The translations under genes and the position numbers were made by a program. 64,000 nt of DNA from JAIYDJ01 sp031400505 (GTDB taxonomy: Bacteria > Pseudomonadota > Alphaproteobacteria > Rhodobacterales > Rhodobacteraceae). The notes below the pieces were generated by a model that saw nothing but the letters and a program-made list of their open reading frames with translations, did no database searches and was not told the origin of the DNA. Position 1 is the first letter of the stretch. The number at the start of each line of letters is the position of its first letter. The stretch is taken from NCBI GenBank assembly GCA_031400505.1, contig JANNPZ010000068.1:107993-171992 (forward strand), written 5' to 3'. This document shows, piece after piece, positions 8,033-15,179 of this stretch.

Positions 8033-9084
8033 GCCTCGAGGATCAGCGCCGTCCCGACGCCCCCGGCGGCCGCAATGGCAGCCAACCCCCGGCCGGTTTT
8101 CAGCTGATGATACAGGCGCACGGCAAGGATAGCCCCCGATGCGCCAATCGGATGCCCGCGCGCAAGCGCCCCGCCCCCCGGATTCACGATAGCAGGATCA
8201 ATCCCCGCCCCTTGCACGCAGGCGATGGCCTGCACTGCATAGGCCTCCATCACCTCGGCAACGGCCACCCCCCACGCGCCACCCACCGCCGCAATCGCAG
8301 GCAGTGGAGAAAGCCCGGGCTGCATGGGGTCACCCCCCACCGTAGCGCCCGCCACAATGCGCAGGCCGCGCCCGCGCGGGGTGGCACAAACCACTACGAA
8401 CGCGGCCCCATCCGCCGCAACGGCTGCATTGGCCGCTGTAATGGTGCCAATGATCGGCCTCGCGCGCGCCGCGACACCCATCGTCAACCGCCGCGCAAAA
8501 GCATCCCGCAGCAGCCCACCAACCGGCACAATTTCCGCCCCCGGATCCGCCCGCAGTGCCCGCGCGTGACTGTCCACCGCCCACAGATCCTGCGCGGCAC
8601 GCGAAATCCCCAAGGCCTGCGCCAACGCCTCTGCCGCCTCGGCCATGCCCGGATCGCGGTCCGGCCAGGGCGTGAACGGCGCCTGATCATAGGGCACCGC
8701 CGCCCCGCCCGCAGGATCGGTGCGCAGCCGCAAGGGCCTGCGCGAATAACTCTCGATCCCGCCCGCCACCACGATCCGCGCCGCCCCACTGCCCACCAGC
8801 GCACGCGCCAGCAGCACGGCATCCAACCCCCCCGCGCATTGCCGGTCGATGCTCAGCCCACCCACATGCCCCAGCCCCGCCGCCAATGCCACCCGCCGCG
8901 CCGGATTGCCCCCGGCCCCCAAGGCGTTGGCGACGATCACCTCGTCCACCTCACCCGGATCAACCCCGCAATCCGCCAAGGCCGCCAGCAACACCGGCGC
9001 GCCCAACGCCTCGATCGACAGACCCGCAAATGCCCCCCCGCGCGGCACCACCGCAGAGCGTTTGGCAGCGATGACAAAACTCAC
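8029..9084 (-). CDS. Divergent thiolase-family protein (YhfS-like)
   Basis: Thiolase fold protein of 351 residues, about 40 shorter than standard acetyl-CoA acetyltransferases. The acylated nucleophile is kept as C83 in SIDRQCAGGLDAV, and the GHP histidine is in ARGHPIGASGA. The usual C-terminal catalytic cysteine (CxGxG) is absent: the end reads IAAAGGVGTALILEA. The N of the NEAF motif is also changed (MEAYA). A GTG start at 9084 overlaps the ligase stop in GTGA. Bacillus subtilis places a thiolase (yhfS) and a ligase (yhfT) beside a BioY homologue, and the same trio meets here, suggesting a role around biotin or its fatty acyl precursor. The reaction is unknown. Confidence 0.75.
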   Translation of the reverse strand: MSFVIAAKRSAVVPRGGAFAGLSIEALGAPVLLAALADCGVDPGEVDEVIVANALGAGGNPARRVALAAGLGHVGGLSIDRQCAGGLDAVLLARALVGSGAARIVVAGGIESYSRRPLRLRTDPAGGAAVPYDQAPFTPWPDRDPGMAEAAEALAQALGISRAAQDLWAVDSHARALRADPGAEIVPVGGLLRDAFARRLTMGVAARARPIIGTITAANAAVAADGAAFVVVCATPRGRGLRIVAGATVGGDPMQPGLSPLPAIAAVGGAWGVAVAEVMEAYAVQAIACVQGAGIDPAIVNPGGGALARGHPIGASGAILAVRLYHQLKTGRGLAAIAAAGGVGTALILEA

Positions 9085-10211
9085 ACCCGCACCGCCAAAG
9101 CGGCAAGTTCGGTCTTGCCAGACGGCAAGATGGGCCAGTCGCGCACCCAGATCACCGCACGCGGGGCGGCAAGCGCCCCGAAGCGCCCCCGCACCGCTGC
9201 CAGCAAGGCCGCCTCGCACCCCGGATCCCCCTGCACGACCGCCACCAGAACCATCCCCCGCAACCGATCCGAACGCGGCAGGACGGCCACCTGTTCGACC
9301 CCCGGAAACCCGGCCAGAAACACTTCGATTTCTTCGGGAAACACGTTCTGCGCGGCCACCGTCACTATCCGCCCCGCCCGCCCCGACAGATAGAGATAGC
9401 CCTCCTCCAGCCGCCCCATCTCCCCCACCGACACCCAGCCATCGCGCCAAACCGCGGGCCCCATAGCCCCGGCATAACCGGAAAACAGATACGGGCTGCG
9501 CACCCAGATCGCCCCGTCCTCTACCGCAATCTCGACCCCCGGATAGGCGCGCCCCACCGACCCTTCGGGCGTGGCCGCATCGGCCAGCGTGATGAAACTG
9601 GTCTCTGCCGCCCCGTAGAACTCGCGCAGATCGCAGCCCGGCGCGACCCGCGCCAACCCCGCCCGCAACCCGGCATCCACCCGTGCCCCCCCGATCAGCG
9701 CCAGACGCAAATCCGGCAGCAGAACACCTGAGGCCACCAGCAAACGCACCTGAACCGGCGAGGCATAAAGCACCTCGATCCGCCGCTGCGCCAAAGCCTG
9801 CGCCTGCCTGTCCGGGCGCAGCCCGTCCAAAAGATGCACCTCGGCCCCCAGACAGACCGCTTCGACAGCACCATATAGTGCCAAGGACTGCACCAGCTGG
9901 CCGGGAATTGCGACGCGAACCCCCGGCCCGATCCCGAACATCGCGGCATGGATGGCAAAGCTGGACTGCCAACTGGCGAACCCCCGCGAGATCCGGCGCG
10001 GCTCGCCCGACGACCCCGCCGTCAGGGTCTCGAACCCCAAAACCGGCACCTCACCCTCCCCACCGATCCGAAAACACCCCGCAGCAAAGGCCTGCGCCAA
10101 TGCCAGCCCCGCTGGACGCGGCGCGATCACGCCACCCGCCCGCGCCGCCGGCAGCACCCCCTGTTCCGCCGCATCAAACACTCGCGCCGCCGGATGCCAG
10201 CAAAAGCCCAC
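9081..10211 (-). CDS. AMP-forming acyl-CoA ligase-like protein (YhfT-like)
   Basis: ANL-superfamily enzyme of about 376 residues, shorter than typical 500-residue acyl-CoA synthetases. The P-loop-like TAGSSGEPR, the A5 region REFYGAAETSFITL, the D-containing VGEMGRLEEGYLYLSGR and the C-terminal LPSGKTELAAL lysine region are all present, so both subdomains remain. GTG at 10211 is preferred; a longer frame would run through the upstream aldolase gene. Translation is coupled to the thiolase. It may activate a fatty acid or pimelate-like acid for the neighbouring biotin system, an inference from gene order only. Confidence 0.72.
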   Translation of the reverse strand: MGFCWHPAARVFDAAEQGVLPAARAGGVIAPRPAGLALAQAFAAGCFRIGGEGEVPVLGFETLTAGSSGEPRRISRGFASWQSSFAIHAAMFGIGPGVRVAIPGQLVQSLALYGAVEAVCLGAEVHLLDGLRPDRQAQALAQRRIEVLYASPVQVRLLVASGVLLPDLRLALIGGARVDAGLRAGLARVAPGCDLREFYGAAETSFITLADAATPEGSVGRAYPGVEIAVEDGAIWVRSPYLFSGYAGAMGPAVWRDGWVSVGEMGRLEEGYLYLSGRAGRIVTVAAQNVFPEEIEVFLAGFPGVEQVAVLPRSDRLRGMVLVAVVQGDPGCEAALLAAVRGRFGALAAPRAVIWVRDWPILPSGKTELAALAVRV

Positions 10212-10222
10212 CCGATCCCCCG

Positions 10223-10254
10223 TTCTTCTCTGCCCAAATATCCCCGCCGGAGGC
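10223..10254 (-). repeat. Rhodobacterales-type intergenic repeat, copy 1
   Basis: Between the aldolase and ligase genes the plus strand reads TTCTTCTC, then TGCCCAAATATCC, then CCGCCGGAGGC. I recall very similar sequences scattered between genes in Rhodobacteraceae. A second, diverged copy with the core GGCAAAAATATCC is at 19201-19250. Function is unknown; the short GCC-TCC-GGC dyad is too small for a strong terminator. Confidence 0.45.
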
Positions 10255-10261
10255 TCCGACC

Positions 10262-11026
10262 TCAGTCCCCCCGAAATGCCGCCGCAAGGTCCCGTGCCGC
10301 CTTGGCCAGCAACACCAGATCCACCCCCACGGCGGTAAACCGGCTGCCCCAACCGATGCAGGATCGCGCAAATCCCTGATCCAGCGTCAGTATCCCGGCC
10401 GCTTTGCCGGTCGCCGCAATCCGGCGCAGCGCGTCTTCGATGGCCGCAACCACCGCCGGATGGCTCAATTGCCCCGGACACCCCATGGTCGCCGACAAAT
10501 CCGCAGGCCCGATGAACAGCCCGTCAACCCCGTCCACCGCCGCAATCGCCTCTATCAACGGCAGGGTCGCGGCCGTTTCTACCTGAACCAGCAGGCACAA
10601 CTCTTCCTCGGCCCGCGCCACGTAATCCCTCGCGGCTCCATAGCGGGTGGCGCGCGTCATGCCCCCCATCCCCCGGATGCCGCGCGGCGGATACCGCATC
10701 GCCTCGACCGCGCGCTGCGCCTCCTCGACGGTCTGGACGTAAGGAACCATGATAGTCTGTGCCCCCAGATCGAGCACCCGTTTGATCAGCACTGCGTCAT
10801 TTGCCGCAATCCGCACCACCGCAGACACCGGATACCCCGCCATCGCCTGCATCATGCCCATCACATCGGGCAGGTCGGTCAGCGAGTGTTCGGTGTCGAT
10901 CAGCAGCCAGTCGAACCCCGCCCCGGCCAGCATCTCTGCCACCACCGGGCCCGGTATCGTGTTCCACAGCCCGATCTGCTGCCGACCCTCTGCCAGGGCC
11001 TGTTTGAACGCGTTCTTGGGCAGCAT
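10262..11026 (-). CDS. HpcH/HpaI-family class II aldolase
   Basis: Metal-dependent pyruvate aldolase of 254 residues. The family catalyses reversible aldol cleavage of 4-hydroxy-2-oxo acids, as in 4-hydroxy-2-oxoheptanedioate aldolase. Characteristic blocks are GLWNTIPGPVVAEMLAGAGFDW, split here as GLWNTIPG and AGAGFDWLLIDTEHS, then MVPYVQTVEEA, LLVQVETAATL with the metal glutamate, and GLFIGPADLSATMG with the metal aspartate. The ATG at 11026 shares its A with the aroQ stop in TGATG. The true substrate cannot be read from sequence. Confidence 0.85.
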   Translation of the reverse strand: MLPKNAFKQALAEGRQQIGLWNTIPGPVVAEMLAGAGFDWLLIDTEHSLTDLPDVMGMMQAMAGYPVSAVVRIAANDAVLIKRVLDLGAQTIMVPYVQTVEEAQRAVEAMRYPPRGIRGMGGMTRATRYGAARDYVARAEEELCLLVQVETAATLPLIEAIAAVDGVDGLFIGPADLSATMGCPGQLSHPAVVAAIEDALRRIAATGKAAGILTLDQGFARSCIGWGSRFTAVGVDLVLLAKAARDLAAAFRGD

Positions 11027-11469
11027 CACATCCCCCCGATCAGGCTGGCCATCCGGCGCAATGCCAGCAGATACCCCTCGACGCCAAAGCCGGCGATCAC
11101 TCCTTCCGCCCGAAGACTGATATAGGACTGATGCCGAAACGCCTCGCGCTTGTGGATGTTGCTGATATGCACTTCCAGCACCGGACCATCAAAGGCGTTC
11201 AGCGCATCCAGAATGGCAATCGATGTATGGCTGAAAGCCCCGGGGTTGATAATGATGCCCATAGCCTTGCTGCGCGCTTCTTGAATCCAGTCTACCAGCG
11301 CGCCTTCATGATTGGACTGCAGCAACCGGATCGTCAGGCCGAAATCTTCGGCCAGTGCTGCGGCGGCTTCGCCAACATCCTCCAGCGTTTGTGCGCCATA
11401 AATTTCGGGTTGTCGCTGCCCCAACAAATTCAGGTTCGGGCCATTCAGGATGTAGATCGGCTTTTTCAC
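11026..11469 (-). CDS. aroQ: 3-dehydroquinate dehydratase, type II
   Basis: Third step of the shikimate pathway, converting 3-dehydroquinate to 3-dehydroshikimate. The 147-residue product contains ILNGPNLNLLGQRQPEIYG with the catalytic tyrosine, QSNHEG, NPGAFSHTSIAILDAL and VEVHISNIHKREAFRHQSYI, all family signatures. The GTG at 11469 is chosen because AAGGA lies about nine bases upstream; an upstream start would add 18 unconserved residues. In many relatives aroQ precedes accB-accC, but here it is followed by the HpcH aldolase. Confidence 0.93.
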   Translation of the reverse strand: MKKPIYILNGPNLNLLGQRQPEIYGAQTLEDVGEAAAALAEDFGLTIRLLQSNHEGALVDWIQEARSKAMGIIINPGAFSHTSIAILDALNAFDGPVLEVHISNIHKREAFRHQSYISLRAEGVIAGFGVEGYLLALRRMASLIGGM

Positions 11470-11607
11470 GGTTGCGGGTCCTTGCTGCGACCCTGTCAGC
11501 TTAGCGGAACCAGCGCGCGCCACAACCCCGTTGCAACCAGATGCTTTTCGGTTCCTGACGGTCCCTCAGCGCCGCCGATGCGCGACGGTCACGGAGCAAA
11601 GAGGCCC

Positions 11608-12474
11608 CTATGCCACCTTTTCCAGCGCAAGTTCTGGTACAAGCCCGAGGGCCCGCACCACCTTCTGCGTCAGGTGCGGCCGGTTCAGCGTGTAGAAGTG
11701 CAAGTCCTGAACCCCGCCTTCGATCAGCCGCGTGCACAGGGTCGTGCATTGGGTCAGGGCCAGCAATTCCTCGCGCCCGTCGCGGGCCGCCATAGTGAAC
11801 GCCTCGTCCAGACGTGCCGGAACCTTGGTGCCGCAGCGCGCGGCGAACCGCTTGGTTCCCGCCCAGCTTTGGATTGGCAGGATGCCCGGAATGACGGGTG
11901 CGTTGATCCCCGCCGCGGCACAGGCGTCACGGAACCGAAAGAACGTGTCGGCGTCAAAGAAGAACTGGGTGATCGCGCTGGTTGCCCCGGCGTCAATCTT
12001 GCGCGCAAGATGGCGCACATCGGCCCGGGCATCGGCTGCGTCGGGGTGCGGTTCGGGATAGGCACCAACGCGGATCTTGAACTTTCCGGTTTCCGCCAGT
12101 GCTGCCACCAGATCGACCGATGACGCAAAACCATCTGGATGTGCTGTGAACCGATCCCGCCCTTTGGGCGCATCGCCGCGCAGGGCCACAATCTCGGTCA
12201 CGCCAACTTCGGCATAGGCGGCGGCAATCTCCAGCGTTTCGGCGCGGGTTGCATCGACGCAGGTCAGATGCGCTGCAACTGGCAATCCGTAATTGCGATG
12301 GATCGCGGCACCCGCATCCCGGGTCAGTTTGCGGGTGGCACCGCCCGCGCCATAGGTCACCGACACGAAGCTTGGGTCAAGCACTGCCAGCGCCTGAACG
12401 GTTTCCCACAGCTTGAACGACGCATCAAGGTTCTGCGGCGGGAAGAATTCGAAGGAAACGCGCGGTACGGACAT
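11608..12474 (-). CDS. metF: 5,10-methylenetetrahydrofolate reductase
   Basis: FAD-dependent reductase making 5-methyltetrahydrofolate for methionine synthesis. The 288-residue protein begins MSVPRVSFEFFPPQN, with the conserved FEFFPP motif, and contains GAGGATR, ALRGDAPKG and TQFFFDADTFFRF, typical FAD and folate-site blocks. AGGAG lies seven bases before the ATG at 12474. It is transcribed divergently from metR, with a dyad in the shared promoter region, so MetR-dependent activation is likely. Confidence 0.95.
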   Translation of the reverse strand: MSVPRVSFEFFPPQNLDASFKLWETVQALAVLDPSFVSVTYGAGGATRKLTRDAGAAIHRNYGLPVAAHLTCVDATRAETLEIAAAYAEVGVTEIVALRGDAPKGRDRFTAHPDGFASSVDLVAALAETGKFKIRVGAYPEPHPDAADARADVRHLARKIDAGATSAITQFFFDADTFFRFRDACAAAGINAPVIPGILPIQSWAGTKRFAARCGTKVPARLDEAFTMAARDGREELLALTQCTTLCTRLIEGGVQDLHFYTLNRPHLTQKVVRALGLVPELALEKVA

Positions 12475-12517
12475 GGCAGTGCTCCTGTTGGTACCCTCTT
12501 GTCCCACGGTTTCGAAT

Positions 12518-12541
12518 GTGAGAAAAATTAATATCTTTCAC
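12518..12541. promoter_or_regulatory. Probable MetR operator between metF and metR
   Basis: An imperfect 24-bp dyad with left half GTGAGAAAAATT and right half AATATCTTTCAC lies midway in the 88-base divergent region. The outer GTGA/TCAC arms and A/T-rich centre fit LysR-family operators and resemble the TGAA...TTCA sites known for MetR. It begins 22 bases before the metR start codon. Confidence 0.6.
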
Positions 12542-12562
12542 GATGATAATGAGGTTTGTCGC

Positions 12563-13468
12563 ATGTATATCGAACTTCGCCACCTGCGCACCATTCGCGC
12601 GATCCATCAGGCCGGAGGATTGGTGCGGGCTGCAGATGTTCTGAATATGACCCAATCCGCATTGAGCCATCAAGTGGCAGGGCTGGAGGATCAGGCGGGG
12701 ATGGAGCTGTTCGTGCGACGCTCTAAACCGATGAAACTGTCGGCGGCGGGCATCCGCATGCTGCGCGCCGCTGACCGCATCCTGCCGGAAATCGACGCAA
12801 TGGAAGAGGAATTCCGCAACCTGCGCTCGGGCAAGACAGGCCGGTTGCACATCGCCATCGAATGCCATGCTTGTTTCGACTGGCTGTTTCCGGTGCTCGA
12901 ACTCTTTCGCCACGCCTGGCCCGAGGTGGACGTGGACATCCGCGCGGGATTGGCCTTTGACGCGCTGCCGGCGCTGAACCGTGAAGATGTCGATCTGGTG
13001 ATCTCGTCCAACCCCGTGCCGCTGCCGGGGATCACCTTCAACCCGCTGTTCGACTATCACCCGACATTCCTTGCCGCAGCCATCAACCCGCTGGCCGCCA
13101 AGGCCGTGATCGAGGCCGAGGATTTTCGCGACCAGACCCTGATCACCTACCCCGTCACACGCGACAAACTCGACGTGTTCACCGAACTTCTGACCCCCGC
13201 ACGCGTGGAACCCCGCGCGCAACGGACGGCGGAACTGACCGCCGTCATCCTGATGCTGGTCGGATCGAACCGCGGCGTGGCGGTGCTGCCGGACTGGGTT
13301 TTGCGGGATGTGAAATCATCTGCCGACTACGTCACGCGCCCGCTTGGGCCGGGGGTGATCACCAAACGGCTTTATGCAGCAACCCGTGCCGAAGACGCGG
13401 GGCGGGCCTTCATGGCACATTTTCTGAAACTCGGGCGGTCAGAGCCGGTTAAGTTGCAGCGGACTTGA
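12563..13468 (+). CDS. metR: LysR-family regulator MetR
   Basis: A 301-residue LysR-type transcription factor. The N-terminal winged helix-turn-helix (residues about 1-65) includes AADVLNMTQSALSHQVAGLE, which closely follows the MetR pattern, and the start MYIELRHLRTIRAI is also MetR-like. The C-terminal part is the effector-binding domain; homocysteine is the known co-effector in this family. Divergent placement against metF supports the call and suggests autoregulation from the shared dyad. Confidence 0.88.
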   Translation: MYIELRHLRTIRAIHQAGGLVRAADVLNMTQSALSHQVAGLEDQAGMELFVRRSKPMKLSAAGIRMLRAADRILPEIDAMEEEFRNLRSGKTGRLHIAIECHACFDWLFPVLELFRHAWPEVDVDIRAGLAFDALPALNREDVDLVISSNPVPLPGITFNPLFDYHPTFLAAAINPLAAKAVIEAEDFRDQTLITYPVTRDKLDVFTELLTPARVEPRAQRTAELTAVILMLVGSNRGVAVLPDWVLRDVKSSADYVTRPLGPGVITKRLYAATRAEDAGRAFMAHFLKLGRSEPVKLQRT

Positions 13469-13555
13469 ACGGCAGCGGCCCGAACGTCGGCGCCCCCTTC
13501 CCATCCTGCGTGCCCGCGTGTATGGCCCCTGCCTTGACCCCGTCCGGAGAGCGAC

Positions 13556-14344
13556 ATGCAAGGCACTGCCAACCTCAACCTGATGATCAAGGCCGCACGC
13601 ACGGCTGCGCGTTCTTTGGTCAAGGATTTCCGCGAGGTGGAAAACCTTCAGGTGTCGTCCAAAGGCCCCGGCGATTTCGTGTCCAAGGCCGACCGCGAGG
13701 CGGAGCGGATCATCAAGGACATGCTGATGGAGGGCCGTCCGACCTATGGCTGGCTTGGCGAGGAAACCGGCAGCGAGGACGGAGCAGACCCGACGCGGCG
13801 CTGGATCGTCGATCCGCTGGACGGGACCACGAACTTTCTGCACGGGATGCCGCATTGGGCGATTTCGATAGCACTCGAGCATAAGGGCGAGATCGTGTCG
13901 GGCGTCGTCTATGATGCGGCCAAGGACGAATTGTTCTGGGCCGAAAAGGGTGCCGGCGCATGGATGAATGACCGGCGGATGCGGGTGTCGGGGCGTCGCG
14001 TGATGACGGATGCCGTATTTGCCACGGGTGTTCCCTTCGGAGCCAAGAAGACGTTGCCTGCGATGCTGGGCGATCTGGCGCGGTTGATGCCGGCCTGTGC
14101 GGGGGTGCGGCGCTGGGGGGCGGCGGCTCTGGATCTGGCTTACGTGGCGGCGGGGCGGTATGACGGGTACTGGGAGCGCGAATTGCAGCCCTGGGACATC
14201 GCGGCCGGTTTGATCCTGGTGCGCGAGGCAGGGGGCATGTTGGCCCCGATGCGCGAGGGCGGAAACATATTGGAAGATGGCGCGCTGATCGCATCAAACG
14301 ATCCACTGTTCGCGCCGTTTTGCAAGATCATCCGCAACGACTGA
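13556..14344 (+). CDS. Inositol monophosphatase family protein
   Basis: Mg-dependent phosphatase of 262 residues. The metal site is complete: GEETG, WIVDPLDGTTNFLHGMP and the C-terminal WDIAAGLILVREAGG. Families with this fold dephosphorylate inositol phosphates, PAP or histidinol phosphate, and SuhB also acts in rRNA antitermination; substrate is not evident here. CGGAGAG precedes the ATG. It lies downstream of metR after an 87-base gap and ends 38 bases from the convergent rhomboid gene. Confidence 0.88.
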   Translation: MQGTANLNLMIKAARTAARSLVKDFREVENLQVSSKGPGDFVSKADREAERIIKDMLMEGRPTYGWLGEETGSEDGADPTRRWIVDPLDGTTNFLHGMPHWAISIALEHKGEIVSGVVYDAAKDELFWAEKGAGAWMNDRRMRVSGRRVMTDAVFATGVPFGAKKTLPAMLGDLARLMPACAGVRRWGAAALDLAYVAAGRYDGYWERELQPWDIAAGLILVREAGGMLAPMREGGNILEDGALIASNDPLFAPFCKIIRND

Positions 14345-14382
14345 CGCAGGCGCTACACCATTTCACGTTGAAAAATAAGACC

Positions 14383-15126
14383 TTAGCGGCGAGGCACGCG
14401 CGGGATCGAAGTCCGCGCCACCGGGTATTGCGCCTGGGGGTGCGGCGGGCTGCCATGGGTCCGTTTCCAGAAGTCAAAACCGCCAAGCCTGAGCCACAGC
14501 GGGAGGGTCAGCACCAGACCGCCCAGAAACCCGCCGACATGGGCAAGATAGGCCACCCCGCCCCCGTCGGTCGGCGTCACCGCGCCATTGAAAACCTGCA
14601 GCCCGATCCAGACGCCAAGCACGATCCAAGCCGGGATCGGAAAAATGCGAAAGATGATGATGAAGATGAACAGCACATCGACCTTGGCGCGCGGGAACAG
14701 CAACAGATACCCCCCCATCACCCCGGCAATCGCCCCGGATGCCCCTACCATCGGAATCACTGAGGCCGGATCGAAGGCGGTTTGCAGAAAGGCCGCCGCG
14801 AGACCCGACGCAAGGTAGAAGGCAAGAAAGGGCACATGCCCCATCTCGTCTTCCATATTGTCGCCGAAAATCCACAAAAACAGCATGTTGCCCGCCAGAT
14901 GCATCCAGCCGCCATGCAGGAACATCGAGGTGAAGACGGTTTCCACCTGATACCCAGCCATCACCGCGCCGGGGACCAAACCCCAGCGGTTGAAGAACAG
15001 CGCAAGTTCATAGTCGTCGGCGATGCTTAGCCAATAGATCAAGAACACCGCGATGTTCACCGCGATCAGGCTGTAGGTTACCAAAGGACTGCGCCCGGAC
15101 GGGTTGTGATCGCGGATCGGAAACAT
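14383..15126 (-). CDS. Rhomboid-family intramembrane serine protease
   Basis: A 247-residue membrane protein with at least six hydrophobic helices. Catalytic elements are intact: the oxyanion helper H-x-x-x-N in HLAGN (N80), nucleophile S130 in GASGA, and H196 in AHVGGF. The WMHLAGNMLFLWIFG and LASGLAAA segments also fit. A polar proline/arginine-rich tail follows the last helix. It would cleave membrane proteins within the bilayer; the substrate is unknown. Confidence 0.92.
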   Translation of the reverse strand: MFPIRDHNPSGRSPLVTYSLIAVNIAVFLIYWLSIADDYELALFFNRWGLVPGAVMAGYQVETVFTSMFLHGGWMHLAGNMLFLWIFGDNMEDEMGHVPFLAFYLASGLAAAFLQTAFDPASVIPMVGASGAIAGVMGGYLLLFPRAKVDVLFIFIIIFRIFPIPAWIVLGVWIGLQVFNGAVTPTDGGGVAYLAHVGGFLGGLVLTLPLWLRLGGFDFWKRTHGSPPHPQAQYPVARTSIPRVPRR

Positions 15127-15179
15127 ACTGGCAGGATTTCCGATCCGCTGCGCCGCGTCAAGCCGACAGAATGACCGTT

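Noticed and set aside
7471..9393. 640-residue + strand frame across bioY and the thiolase
   Set aside because: Its first part is bioY in a wrong frame, and the rest is antisense to the thiolase and ligase.
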